From: Dactylellina haptotyla
Lineage: Eukaryota > Ascomycota > Orbiliomycetes > Orbiliales > Orbiliaceae
DNA: 64,000 bases
Assembly (NCBI GenBank): GCA_031310005.1
Contig: CM062385.1
Span: 2,418,001 to 2,482,000 of the forward strand
Direction of reading: 5' to 3'
Of the stretch, positions 45,567 to 58,700 are shown piece by piece (position 1 is the first letter of the stretch; every line of letters begins with the position of its first letter). The notes beneath the pieces were generated by a model. The model was given only the letters and a program-made list of their open reading frames with translations, was not told the DNA's origin and made no database searches. A program made the position numbers and the translations under genes.

Positions 45567-48500
45567 ATGGCCAGCTCCCAGCGCCGCGGCCCGACCACAA
45601 AGACCCCAGCCGTCGTCGGTCTCACAGCTCTCAGGAACTGTCTCGTCAACCTGCCCTCGGGCCTGGTGTCGGTTCTTGTAGCTTCGAACACGGTACATCA
45701 AGATCCTTCAATGGCTGCGTGCGCGCATGTGACACGCGAAAAACGTCAGGACGGTGCAATTGCTAACGTTTAGTTTCTGTATATATAGCCCGCGCAAAAC
45801 GTCGTCGTCGAGCTCTCATGGCGCGTCAAAGCTCCTCCCACCGCCACCGCCGGGCCGATTACCGGTCCGGCGACAGTTACTCGGCAGGCATTCGCAGGTT
45901 GGACGGGCATGCCTAGCAAACGGCAGCCATTGCAAGCTCAAGGTCCAGGGTCATTCCCCGGATCCCAGAGGTCGAATTCACTGGAAGGATGTGTCGAGAT
46001 CGATTCTGCTTTTGCCCGTAATGTCGGATTAACAGAAGGGAGTAAGGTAGGAGATATCCTAGGATACGCTGAATTATGCTTGTGCTTCTGATTACTAGCG
46101 ATTACTAATGAGCGCCCTTGTAGGTCAATATTCTACTCCATGTAGATCCGCCAACTACTCATACCATACATATCGAACCATTGACGGCCTCTGATTGGGA
46201 AAGTGAGTCTATTCTCTCCTTCGTTTACACATAAACACTTATTAACCCGTGTGGATTACGTACAGTTATCGAATTACATGCAACCTTCCTAGAACTCAAC
46301 CTGCTCTCCCAGATCCGTGCTATAACCTTCGCCCACCCCTTAACGGTCTACTTATCACCCACGTCAACCGCTTCTATAAAAGTAACAAAAGTCGAGCCTG
46401 AAGATGCACCCGGAACATTCGGTTTCGCAAAGATCTCACCAGATGCGGAAGTCATAGTCGCCCCAAAGACCAGACAGCGGCGCATGAGCCACGTCGGAAA
46501 GAGCGTAAAAGCAAAATCGTTAGCATCGACACGACAGGGAAAACGAAGAGATGACGGCTCGAGCTCCGGCGGCGGACCCGTCTTCTTCCGTGCGATCACC
46601 CTCCCTCACTCATCATTCGAACCATCTGAGGAACAGAAAGGTGCATATTGCGTATACCTCGACCCTGAAGTTCTCGCCATACCTGCCCTGAGAGGATGCG
46701 CATTTGTAAGCGTGGTTGTTGTGAGACCTCCAGGCCTCGCGCCGCCAGTTGATCCGAATCAACCACCCGCAGACCCTGCAGATGCGACTTCGCCTGATGC
46801 ATCGGAGATTATCAAACCCAGCCTGAAAATAGTTGCTAGGTTACTTCCTTGGCAGGGCGCTCCTGATCTCAAACATATTGCGGTATCAGACCTGCTGGCG
46901 GACGCTCTCGATATCAGGAATGTCGTCGGTTGTGTGATCCGCGTTGAGGCAGCCCATCAACAGCTCCCCAAGGGCTCGACAACAAAAGTTATTATCCGCC
47001 CGTACGCAGCGAGCACGCTACCATCTACTTCGACCGCTGATCAAAAATGGAGCGGGAAGGATTGGAAGAGTGATTTGGCAGTGCGGCGGGTGAAAGAGGT
47101 ACTTTCGCAAAAAACAATCTGGGGTGAAGACATACTCGCCGGACCGTTGAGTGATCGACTAGTGCTTCCTGCTATCCCGGACTCGCCCTTGTTCGCCGGT
47201 GGCATCCTGCTCTTAGATGGGTCTGAGGTCAAGCATGGCTGGATTCTAGGAGGAGACCGTAAATACATCCTCGAACTGGCCTCAGAAATTACAACACCAC
47301 GCCCCCACGTCCCTCTATCGATATCCGAAACGGTGCTCCCCGTCCTGCCTCCGGGAAGCATCGTGGGAGTCGACAAGGCGATCGACTCCGCTCTGAACAT
47401 CTTGACAAGATCTGCCTCTGTGCTGCTTACCGGCGCCAGAGGATCTGGGAAGACGAGTTTGATCAGTGTTATCACAAGCATGTTGAAGAAAAAGCACTTC
47501 TACCACGTCTTGCCGATATCCTGTGCCAAATTTGCCGATGAGAGACTTCAAACCATCAAAGATACATTCTCAAGGGCGATTGCCGAAGCGAAATGGTTCT
47601 CACCCACAGTGATCGTGTTTGATGACCTGGACAGGATGATTCCCGCCGAAGTAGAACATGCAGACTCCACCCGGAGTCGATATATCGCCGAAGCGTTTGG
47701 GAAGACGATTCGAGATTTGAAGTCGAGCGTGCTCGGGCCCGGTAATGTTGTTATCCTTGCTACCGTGCAAGCGAAAGAGAGTGTCAACAGCTTGGTTGTG
47801 GGAGGTCATATCTTCCGTGAAATCATAACCCTGAAAGCCCCGAACAAGCTTGGGCGACGCAAAGTATTAGAACAGGCCGTGGGAAGCTCAGCTGATGAAA
47901 AACCGTATAGCGAAGTTGGTTCCATGCGCGTGAAGAACCCGGCGGCCCTAATGGCCGCGAACGGACCCGAGCCAACTCTAAAGATTGAGAAGGGACTCGA
48001 CTTGTTAGAAGTCGCGGGCATGACTGACGGCTACATGCCAGCTGATTTACAGCTCTTAGTCGGAAGAGCCAGACACGAAGCTATCGTGCGTACGGTTGAG
48101 GTTGGCAATGATGATGCCGACACAGACCTCATTCTCACCAGAAAAGATTTCGACAAAGCCATCAAGGGATTCGTCCCTGCCGGTCTCCGAGGTGTGAAAC
48201 TCCAAACATCCGGTGCAGCATGGAAGGACATAGGAGGTAAGATATCACAAGTTACAAGTTTTTGTCACTTTTAGAAGCTATTTCTCACATTTTGTCTAGG
48301 TCTGCTGGAAACCCGCAAGATCCTTCTCGAAACCCTCGAATGGCCGACCCGTTACGCCCCAATCTTCGCCAATTGCCCATTGCGTCTACGATCCGGTCTT
48401 CTGCTCTACGGATATCCCGGTTGCGGAAAAACACTCCTCGCCTCAGCTGTAGCCGGCGAGTGCGGTCTCAACTTCATCAGCGTCAAGGGCCCCGAAATCC

Positions 48501-49435
48501 TAAACAAGTACATCGGTGCCTCCGAAAAGTCCGTCCGAGATCTATTCGAGCGTGCGCAGGCCGCGAAACCGTGTGTTCTTTTCTTCGACGAATTCGACTC
48601 CATTGCTCCGAAGAGAGGGCACGATTCGACCGGTGTGACCGATCGAGTGGTCAATCAGATGCTAACACAAATGGACGGTGCCGAGGGATTGGACGGCGTG
48701 TACGTCCTGGCTGCGACCTCGCGGCCGGATCTTATTGATCCCGCGTTGTTGAGACCGGGACGTCTGGATAAGAGTTTGCTGTGCGATCTGCCAAATCACG
48801 AGGAACGCGTGGATATCCTGCGCGCGTTGAGCTTGAAGCTTAAGATTGATGAGAGCATCGGGTTCCCGGAAATCGCAGATTTGACGGAAGGCTACAGTGG
48901 TGCTGATTTACAGGCTTTGCTGTATAATGCGCATTTGGAGGCCATTCATGATGTTATTGCTAGTCAAGAGGAAGAGGCGGACAGCTTCGGCAAGGGTAAG
49001 GGTAAGGGTAAGGTTGATGGTGGTGCAGGAAACGAGACTATCGACTATATTGCCTTCTCGATGGGCGCCGATAAAGAGGAGACACCGCAGACCGCAGGCC
49101 TGACAAACGGAACGCAAGCGGCAAGAACACGATTCGCGGAACGAACAGCGGTGATGGCCAAGCTAGACAAGTTGAAGAAGATCGTGCAGGCGGACACCTC
49201 AAAGCCGCAAGCACAACAAGCGACGCAAGCGCAGGAGGACGAGAAGGGCGATGAGGAGCCAGTGATTACCTGGAAACATTTGCAGAGCTCTCTCAAGAGC
49301 ACGAGACCTAGTATTGCACCTGATGAAAGGAAGCGATTGCACAGGATTTACAACGAGTTCATCGTTGGAAGAAGTGGTGAAATGCCATCTGGGCAGAGCA
49401 GTACGGAAATTGGAGGAAGGAGCAGCTTGATGTAA
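45567..49435 (+). CDS. PEX1: PEX1 peroxisomal AAA+ ATPase
   Basis: With Pex6 forms the ATPase that extracts ubiquitinated Pex5 from the peroxisomal membrane for receptor recycling. Five exons: 45567-45692, 45789-46046, 46124-46202, 46266-48236 and 48300-49435, giving 1189 residues. The N-terminal part ([11 protein letters not shown].., [19 protein letters not shown]) is the double-psi barrel domain. The D1 ATPase has GARGSGKTS and IVFDDLDRM, the degenerate Walker B usual for this subunit. The D2 ATPase has [34 protein letters not shown] and [12 protein letters not shown], all canonical, and the intron before it splits the IGGLLETRK lead-in. A short (GK)n run near 48,990-49,010 and a charged C-terminal extension follow. 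PEX1 identity over PEX6 rests on the [21 protein letters not shown] block and N-domain. Confidence 0.96.
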
Positions 49436-50402
49436 TCTATTTTCGTTGGTGGAGGAATTTTAGTTATAAGAGATTAGTTGAAGCTTACGGTGTGGTAAGA
49501 ATCTGGTTCTTTTATTCTATCTATCTATGTATTTCACTCTGGCGCTCTTTACCACTTATATCATTGTCCTATGCCAGCGCAGAGGCCGCTTTTTATTTTT
49601 AATACAAACCAAAAAGCCAAAAGTCGCTGGTTTCCTGTCAAAAGCCTTGTAGGTAGCATTTAGTTCGGTGTACACATAATCTTCTTAGTATCAAATCATA
49701 AACTCCAAACTTCCTAGAAGCAAACATAACGTAGAATCTCAATGTAGCCAAGTCAAGTTTGAGTAAGTATCTTTAAATTTGTTATTAAATATTATTATGT
49801 ATCAAATATCCTTCCATATCCTCGCTGAAACTTCGAATACGAAGAGCCCGAAAATAGATTTGGCTGGAATCCAGGTAAGTTTGAAAAGGTCGCAGTCCTG
49901 CATAAGAAAAAAAGAAGAAAAAGTATCAAGGGTTGTAAAATATGTTATACAAAGAATTGTATCAAGGAGAGAAAAGACATAGAAGGCACAAAGCAGGAAA
50001 GGAGGGAAAGAAAACCGATGATATTCGGAACACGCCATTGGCAGGCGATATGTCTGAATACTCAAAGTATTCGATGTAAATTATGTATAACGAGAATAAA
50101 GGCCGAACAATATAAAGGTGAAGGATTGTACAAGAAAGAAAGTGTGAAAGAAAAAACACAATCAAAGAAAGTTTCGATTATAGTTTATACGGTGGCCGCA
50201 AGAATGAAAGAAAGAAAGAGAGAAAGGAACAGTGGAATCAAAGGCCGTCATAGTACGCTGAATACCTCCTTTGCCCTGCGAGTTTTAGATCCCCCAAAAA
50301 AGAACTCCAACAACCCAAAAAAGAAACATCGTGATCCTCATTTCATGTCGTACTCACGTCATTAATAGATTTATTTAGAACGGAAGGGAAGACTGTGCCA
50401 CT
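49436..50402. other. Convergent 3' flanks of PEX1 and TBC gene
   Basis: Terminator region of two convergent genes. The plus strand is A/G-rich from about 49,900 to 50,300. No gene recognised. Confidence 0.5.
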
Positions 50403-52870
50403 TTATGGCTCATCCGCTTCGACTTTGCCTGCGCTTCGCACTTTTGTCATAAACTCGTCTTCCTTGCCAAGCCTCCATTCGCTCTTATCCGCACAGCCCC
50501 GTCCCTCCCATCCGAGCAAGTTTATGACCTCCTCCTTGGTTCCGTACAATTTTCCTTCTAGAATCCCGAGCACGGCCACAGCGGTCCGGATCAAGAAGGC
50601 ATCCCCTTCGAAGGCATAGACGTCCCACAATCGGCTAACTATGTCGATTGGCACATGTAGCGTGAATAGAGTAGTAAACATGGCTTCGAGATAGAGCGGC
50701 GGGGGGAGCTGGAGTTTGATGTGTAGGTGTTGGTAGAGATTTGGTAGCTTGTATTGGAACGCACGGAGAAAGGCGCTATAGATGTTGGTTATCTAGAGGT
50801 AATATTAGCTACAAGTCTGGCTTAAGTGTCGAATGAGATCAATGAGAGCATACCTGTGGCTCATCCTGAGTGAAGAAAGCCAATGGCATCTGCCTATTAA
50901 GCAAGTTCGCCAAAGTCTGAAATGCCTCAGGTGCAGAAAGGTTGAGCAGAAGGTTAGCGGCAAGGACGTGCAGACCAAAGCAGTATCCAATGTCTTTGCG
51001 ATATACGCTATACGCCATCAAGACGTCGATTAAACTCTGGTGCATGGGGCCGCCGGATTGGAACAATTTCAATTCAGGGAAGGTGGTTTCGGCGTCTTTC
51101 CTGATATCTCCGAATTGGTCCTTCTGAGGGTGTCGGTCTTCTTTGGCGTTAAGCTCAACTTCCAACTTTTTGGCCCGTTCCAGGGCGATGTTATATGTAT
51201 CCTCAGTGATGGAGAGTGTGTTTCCGATTGCCCGCAGCCAAACGGTTCCTCTGGATTTTGGCGAAACACCCGCCCACCATAGCTCTCGAGTGCCCTGCTC
51301 AAGAATAGCTTTATTCCAGTTGGGGATGATCTTATTGTCCCAAGTTTTGTGAACGGTGTCTCGTTGTTTTTCACGGTTCTCAGCTTCAAGCTTCTCCTTT
51401 TCTGCTCGCTTGCGATCTGTGCAACGCAGGGATAAAGTTAGCAAATAAATGAGATAACAGTCAGGGTTAGATGTTGACCGTACCAGACTCCAGAGAGAGT
51501 CGCATCATTTCTTGGTACTCCTTGAGATGCTTCTCTTCTTCGTGTTTTGATTTCGGTGGTAGCCAGCCAGGTCTCGTACGACTCAATGCAGCCTCTTTCT
51601 CCTTACTTATGGGCAACACACCCATAATATTCTCGCTGACTTGCTTGGGTGGTAATGCCATCCTTGACTCTCGTCTTGGTGGAGTGGTCGATTCAGTTCT
51701 GGAGGCTTGGACCCTCTTTTGTAGTTCCTTCTCCTTAGCCTCAATTGACTCGTCAGCGTACCTTTCCAAGGCCTCAGTCAGCTCCTTTGCGTCGTTGCCG
51801 AGCTCCAGCATGACATCTCCCCAAGACTTCCCCCGCGACTTTAGCCGGCCCCTGGATTCGGACTCTCCAGAGTCTGACCTGGACAGCGAAGGCAAGGAAA
51901 CCGTGGACTGGGATGCCAGCTGGCTCACTGGCTTCTGCGGCTTTTCGGTGTTGTCAAGTTCGCTATTTCGTCTCGAATCGCTTGCATCAGACAACCTATC
52001 CGGCGAGGGACTCTTAGAGCCCGCTGAAGGTAAAGATTTCCCGGCTCTTGGCGAGAGAGGGATATTCCAAAATACAGTATTATCTGGAACTTCGTCGTCA
52101 TCGTCATCATCGCACTCCTTCTCAATTTCCTCCACAGACCTGGCCTTCCTCCCTGGCTGCCACGACGATCGTCTAGTGGTAGGACCGTGTCTCGGTGCCA
52201 GAGTTGGTAGTCCGGCCCCTTTCCCGTTCGCAGTCGGGCTTGATTTCGTGATGTTCAAAGAGACGGACCTTGGGCTCGGCGGCCCCGGACTAGAGTGCCG
52301 CGATGTCGGATCCCGAACTCTAGTGGGCGACTTTTTGCGTCGAGAACTCCGAACGGGCAAGGCCAGGTGGTTGTCTACGACAGCTGGTGATGATTGGGTT
52401 ACCGGTAAGGCAGGGCGTGTTTTTCCAGAGACGAGATCCCTTCCGACGGCCGGTGCAGGGGAGCCATTAGGTCGTAGACGAGTGTTTATCGGGTTGAGTG
52501 TGATATTGCTATTTGGTCTTCTGGCGGCTCCCGGCGGAGGTCGAACGCCGCCGGTTGCTACCCCAAGGTCAGAATCATCGGCGAGACCGATGACCTCGAA
52601 GTCTTGTTCAACGAGCGGACGGGATTTGGGCGAGACGGAGAGAGTGTTGTGCTTGGTGTTGTTAGGGGCTAACATGTTGGAGCGAGACTTGTGCGAGTGG
52701 ACTACGTGTTTGCGAAGAATGGCATTGTCGAGAGCCGCGATGGCCGGTAACGAGTGAACGTAAGCTTCCTGTCTGTGGTGGAGAGACGGCTGTCGTGAAT
52801 GAAAGTAGCTGGAGTTGAGGTTGAAAGGAGAGAAAGGGTTGGAGGTCGAGCGGGTGGCGTGGATTTGCAT
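50403..52870 (-). CDS. TBC-domain protein, TBC1D12/14-like, atypical catalytic motifs
   Basis: 779 residues from exons 52870-51484, 51416-50854 and 50792-50403. The first 440 residues are low-complexity, Ser/Pro/Arg-rich and probably disordered, with an acidic run (ECDDDDDDE). A coiled segment (about 440-485) precedes the TBC domain (about 495-770): GTRELWWAGVSPKSRGTVWL, ELKLFQSGGPMHQSLIDVLM, LAANLLLNL and PLAFFTQDE, closest in pattern to animal TBC1D12/TBC1D14. TBC proteins stimulate Rab GTPases in membrane traffic. The catalytic IxxDxxR motif reads IRKDAET (567-573), with Thr in place of Arg, and YxQ reads YCF (607-609), with Phe in place of Gln. Both finger residues are thus missing, and it may bind rather than activate a Rab. 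Confidence 0.88.
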
Positions 52871-55714
52871 GGCGGGCGCTCCTTAATAAAATATATTGGC
52901 CCGTCGACAATAAAATTCTTCGAAAACGGGAATTCCCCCAGTTGCAAACTCCAAGAATGGCCCTCAACGAAAGAATAAAATAAGAGTAATACGCAAATCA
53001 AACTAAACACCAAGCCGAGAGTGGACCTAGCCGATGCACGGTGAGTAGCGTGATGGTAATGGTAATAATAATGCTCCCAGTCGGCCAGCCAGCAGCAGGT
53101 CGATGTCGGCAATTGCAGCTAAAAACGTCGAAAACGATCGTTAACGAGTGGACTAATGGCCCTCCCAAGTGTAATATAACGCAGCCTCAAGCTCGAAAGC
53201 GTCGTCGAGTCGAGGGGGACAAGAATGCTCTTTCTTATTGAAATGGACAGCTGTAGTGAATGGGCTGTCTTTCAACAATATGGCAGCTGCCAGTTCTGCG
53301 ACAGGCGGGTCCTCCGTAAGAATGGGCCCGCTTCACAAAGGGGGAAGGCGATGGAGCTAGATCTCAAACGAGTGCTTAAACGGTACCGAAACGACAGAGA
53401 CACAAATCGACAGAGGGAAGGAAGGAGTCCTCGGGGTGAGCTGAACCATTTAAAACATTATTGTCCATAAAAATGGGCAGTATGCTATAGCAGGGCGCTC
53501 CTTCTCCACCTCGCGTAGAGTACGCTTCTGCACGTCTTATTCTCGTCTAGACTGCAATAATATCGTCATTGCCATTATCGCACCCTCGGAATCGTCTCTT
53601 TTCTGCTTTTTCCCTCCATCGTTACGTTACCTCAGTCCGCTCTGCTCTGCTTCTTTTTTTTTTTTTCTGTTTCCTGTGCGTTTCGCCGGCAAACGGGATG
53701 GGGGTGTTAGCTGTCTTCCACTCCTTTTTCCTGTTCGCGGAACCTACCAGCGCCCCTGATTGGATCGCCCAAGGCAGCGAGTGGGGTCGCGATAGATCGC
53801 AGGACTTGGATGATGCTTGCACGCCACTTTAAGGTTTCCTTCTTCCCTTCTGCGCTGGCCGGGCCTGCGAGCTAGGCCAGCTGCATCGATGCAGCCTTTC
53901 CACGATGGCTCTTGTGAAACGAGCCTTGTTGCATGGGAGGGGGTTGGGTTAAATGCGGGTTCGTTCACACGCGTAGTGTATCGTAACTCCGGCTGGCAAG
54001 ATAGGCCGATAACACTGTAGCCAACTGGGCATTGAACCTTGCAAAGAAGCCCTCTTGTGGCCAAAGCTCGATAACCAAGTGGAAGAACCGGGCAAGTCAG
54101 CGATAGCATGGTGACAAAAATAATCCATCGACCGATCGGTTCGTCGCTGCAGATTCGACCCCACAGATATGTGGCAATCTACTGAGGCGATCAATTGAAT
54201 CAATCAGCTCGCGAATTGCACTCGGCATGAATTAAACATCCCTTCCGCATAGTCTCGCGAGTCGAGGACCAGACGCACCTTTTTTTAGGAACGTTTCCGC
54301 CTTCAAGTGCCGGTAAACTTGTTTCGGCGCATGCTGTGACGTCGTAAAGAAACAGGCGTACCTGCAGCTTTTCCCACCCCTCAGAGGAAAGTCCTCCCAC
54401 GCCGTTACACAAAAACAGGAAAGTTCCGTGCCAGGAATTTTACCCGGTGGGAAACACGTTGAAAATTCTATGGTCGAAGTTATTTACCCCTCCCTTCCCA
54501 AAAATTAAGAGTGGAATTCACATTAACACGGTGAAATACATTATGTGGTGTTGATGCAAAAAGTCGTTGGATTAGTCTCGATGCAAGTCGCCTGCTTGGT
54601 CGTTGATGGCTGACTCGCGCAACACACACTTGAACCTGGAAAGACTGGCAGAGGACATTCTGCAATTGAGATCCGACGCACAAGAAAAGAAACATGCTAC
54701 TACAGAAGCGTCAATTCATGCACATGTGACCAAAGAATAAACTGAAACTATATTCAATAATCTAAGGATCCGAGAAAATGAAGAAATACTGGACGTAACC
54801 GGAATTTAAATCTATTTATCACCGATATAAACGACCGTTCCAGGTGTCCTCTTGACGTTGTTCTGCCATATTTTCCACTATAGTATACCCCGCTTTGGTG
54901 TGCGACAAAGCGATTGTTAGGCCGTCTTGAATTTTTCTCTGCAGGCAATAATCTTTATCTCTTTGAGAATATTCAAATGAGGACTTGTATGGACTAGCCT
55001 GAATTTTAACGGTGCTGGTGTAAATTGATCACTCTTAGAGCTTGGGTTAGGTTTATATGATGAAATGATATATTTATTATTTGTATTACAGATGAGAAAA
55101 AATCTGGGAAATATAAGGAGGCCGAGATATAAATCTAATCGAAATCCCCCGGTAGAGTGACTTTTAGTTCTCTCTGGAAGTGATAACTCGAGAAGGGTTT
55201 GCGCAGTCTAGCTGCAGGGGAGCTTCCAATCTCTAGAGCGTATACTGGACTCTCCAACTGCTGTCTCCTTTGCCGCCCATGCATTTTTCAATGGAATGGC
55301 TCTTCCCTGACTGCCTTTGGGTGACCATTTGTACCAGCTAAAAATTATTGCCAAGAGAACGGGCGTGCAGTATTTATCACGATATAAGGGCGACTCAGTG
55401 TATGATAACTCCGGCATCTCTGGTGCACGTTGGTTAGCGGGATACACTCTCGCTGCAGGTTGCATAAAGCAAAATAAAAAATGAAAAAGGCGCGTTTTTG
55501 CCCTTGCGAGACAAGAGTTTTGCTAATGTGTTTACCTCACGATATCGACAATGACGATATTTCCGATAACAAACCGTCTTCAGTGTTGATATTACCATGC
55601 AGAATATTCGAAAACCTGATCACGAGGTACCAGCCGTTAGTATAAATATAGCAACAATTGACGTGCATCAGCCGTCTGTGTGTTTATTTTTCCTGGGTTT
55701 GCCACAAAGACAAC
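52871..55714. other. 2.8 kb gap between TBC gene and MSH3
   Basis: Holds the TBC promoter and the 3' flank of MSH3. A T-run lies near 53,650-53,667. Open frames of 60-120 codons on both strands lack ATG context, splice logic or recognisable motifs; no gene called. Confidence 0.45.
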
Positions 55715-58700
55715 TCACCATCTAGCGGTCTCCCTGCCCTTTATCTCCACTTCCAACTCCTTTGACTTGACAGCCGCAGCTGCATCATTGGTCAGAACCT
55801 TGTCTTCAGCCCCATCAAATGCAGCATAGGTCAACACTTACTATCCAGAACAGCCTGTGGCACATTTGCAAGTTTCGCCACGTTCAACCCATAACTCCGA
55901 TGTGCAATTCCCTCTGCAATCTGGTACAGAAACGTAATATCCTCGCTGCCATCCTGCGCCTCCTCGAACTTCATATGCGCGTTGACAACTTCGTTCGGAT
56001 ATGCCCTTTCCATCTGTGCTAGAATCGGGTAGTGTGTGACAAACAGTGTCATCGCCTTAATGGTTGTGACCATGTAATCCAACACCGAATAGGCTATCGC
56101 CACTCCATCGTGTGTTGACGTTCCTCTGCCCAATTCGTCGAGAATAACGAGCGATCGCGGGGTAGCTTGTTTTAGTATATCGCTTGTTTCCGAAAGCTCC
56201 ACCATGAACGTTGACTGGAGGTAAAAAAAGAACGTTATTCAGTTGAACCGCACGGGAATCTACCTTCCAATCAAGAGAAAAGATGGACCTACCTCCCCAG
56301 TCATCATGTTGTCAAATGCTCCCATCCTGGTAAACACGGCATCCAGTAAACCCAACTCTGCAGATTCTGCGGGGACATAAGACCCAATCTGTGCCATAAT
56401 GGCTATCAATGCTATCTGCCGTACATATGAACTCTTGCCACCCATATTCGGACCGGTGACTAGTAATGTTCTTCTTTTATCCGCCCCAATATCGATATCA
56501 TTGGGCACGTATGTATCAAGCAGCAACTGTTCCACCATTGGATGTCGCCCTTGCTTTACTTTAATGCCAATACCATCCGTGAGAAGCGGTTTTGCGTATC
56601 CAGGTTGCAGAGCCACCATTGCCAGTGAGCCTAAGCAGTCCAGCGTCGCCAGACTCTGTACGACGTCTCTGTATTGCTGATATTGTGTTGATATCTTGCC
56701 CAGGAACTCCTTGAAAGCACGGTCGCACTCGTTCGCGAGCGTTTCCTTCCTTTGATCTCGCTCACGTAGGAATTTGAGCACCTCTGGGGTATGGAATCTC
56801 GATACTTTCTTCGTGCCACTGATTTTGACCCAAGAAGCGGGGACGTTCTTGATGCTTGCGTTATCGATTTCGATGAGATAATCGATTCCGGAAACTGTCA
56901 CGTAGTCTAGCTTTTTCTTTTTCGCCAGTGCTGCAGCCTCCGGAAGGTGTTCCTCTAGATCGTATTCGACTCCCTTAATTGCCATCTTCAAATCTAAGAT
57001 GAAATCATACTCGTCAACTTCCTTAAAGAAACTGTATTTGTCATCCTTAGACGCAGCTTTATGGTCGAATTTGCTCAGGTGTTCCTCCACCGATTCTAAA
57101 ATCCGAGGCAATGCAGCCATTGATTCATTTATTAATGGGGAGCTGTATCCACATTGATCAGGACTATCGACAGGACGAAAAGTTTTGGCGATCTTGAGCA
57201 ATGTATTGAGAATATTGAATACCTCGGGGCGAGTTGCCTATTGAATCAATATTAGAGCTATGTAGCATTTGACCAACTACTTCTGAAGCAAGATCCGTAC
57301 CTTTCCATAGTATATCCTAATGAGACCTTTCTCGAGATCATACCGTACACTCGACAATAGAGTTTTCAATGTTTGTGTTCGTTCCGATGTTGAGTTCAGA
57401 ATCTCTTCCACAGCATTGATCCGTTCTTCCAGATGTGTACGATCTAATAACGGGCGTCCGACCCATTTGCGTAGCAGGCGTCTCCCAAATCGCGTTGAGG
57501 TATGATCCAGCGTCCAGAACAAACTTCCTCTCTCCGAAAAGTCTGTTTGGTTGCGGTAGATCTCCAGACTGCTGAGAGTGTTTCCGTTTAGCAACATGTG
57601 GGAACGAGCGCTGAAGCTCTTGAAGTATTTCGTTAAATCGAAAACATGTTCGAGTCCATAAGCTGTTAGGTGGGTAATCATCGCGGATAAACATATAGTG
57701 ACAAGATCGGGTAGTTGAGTTACGATATCAAGCAAGTCTGTGACGGATATGTGAGTGTTGGAGGTAGGCTTTAGGCTTTTTTTTGTGGAGATAAGTACCT
57801 TGAGGTAGATCCGCTTCATCGCTCTTAAGTTTCTCAGCGTAAAAATCAGAAACATGGATGGAGGCAGTCGCATTCATATTCTTCGGCCTCTCTACGCGCT
57901 CTACTCTAACGCCATCGCCGAATACGGTATTACTATCCCCGGTTAGCTACGTCAATCGGAATTGGACTTCATAGTATACTTACGTGCCACCCGCTAGATG
58001 GGTGACCAATTTCTCAGTGGCTTTTGAGAGCTCGCCAAGAATTAAGAGTTCGCATGGCGCAACTTCAGAACATTAGAAGGTTCATCTGCAGTCCGATTTT
58101 GTGGTTTGACTTACTATGCAACAATCGAGTCTCGATCTCCGTACGCATGAAGCCATCGTCGAATTCGTCAAATATGATATCACCTGTTGACGGTTGAACT
58201 CCCAGAATACCAACTTTCACCTTTTCGTCGGCGCCTGCACCTCCACCTAGCTTTTCGGTGATACAGAGAAGGTAGCCAGTTGACACAGCACCGCCAGAGC
58301 CTGCTCCAACAGCGTCATGATCGTCCACTCCGTCGATATCGTCTATATAGGTGCCCTTCGTGTAAAGATTCGTGAGTTTGCGAACAAATGGTGCATTTCG
58401 ATTATCACCTGCAGCTTTCAGGGCGGCGGTCTCTAATTGTCGGACGACGCCAACTTTATAGCCCGCAGTGATCAGTCTAGTTGGTTGTTAGTCAGGTAAG
58501 TCTAATATTATAGCGGAGTGAAGGGCCTACCTCTTCACATGGACGTGGAGACGGTGTGTCGGTATGCTTGCAGATGCGAATTTATCCATATGGGCTTCAG
58601 ATGCGTCTACATAGAATGTTAGAAATTGTTTATATAAATGTTCTTCGATGATCATACCATAGGTGAACTTCATTTTCCCGGGTATGCAAACGATTGAGAG

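Noticed and set aside
48990-49015. GGTAAGGGTAAGG repeat resembling telomeric sequence
   Set aside because: It lies in frame inside PEX1 and encodes a Gly-Lys run; it is a coding microsatellite.
51471-52757. Plus-strand open frame of 428 codons over the TBC gene
   Set aside because: Antisense mirror of the Ser/Pro/Arg-rich disordered N terminus. The minus-strand frame continues by splicing into a TBC domain, the plus frame into nothing.
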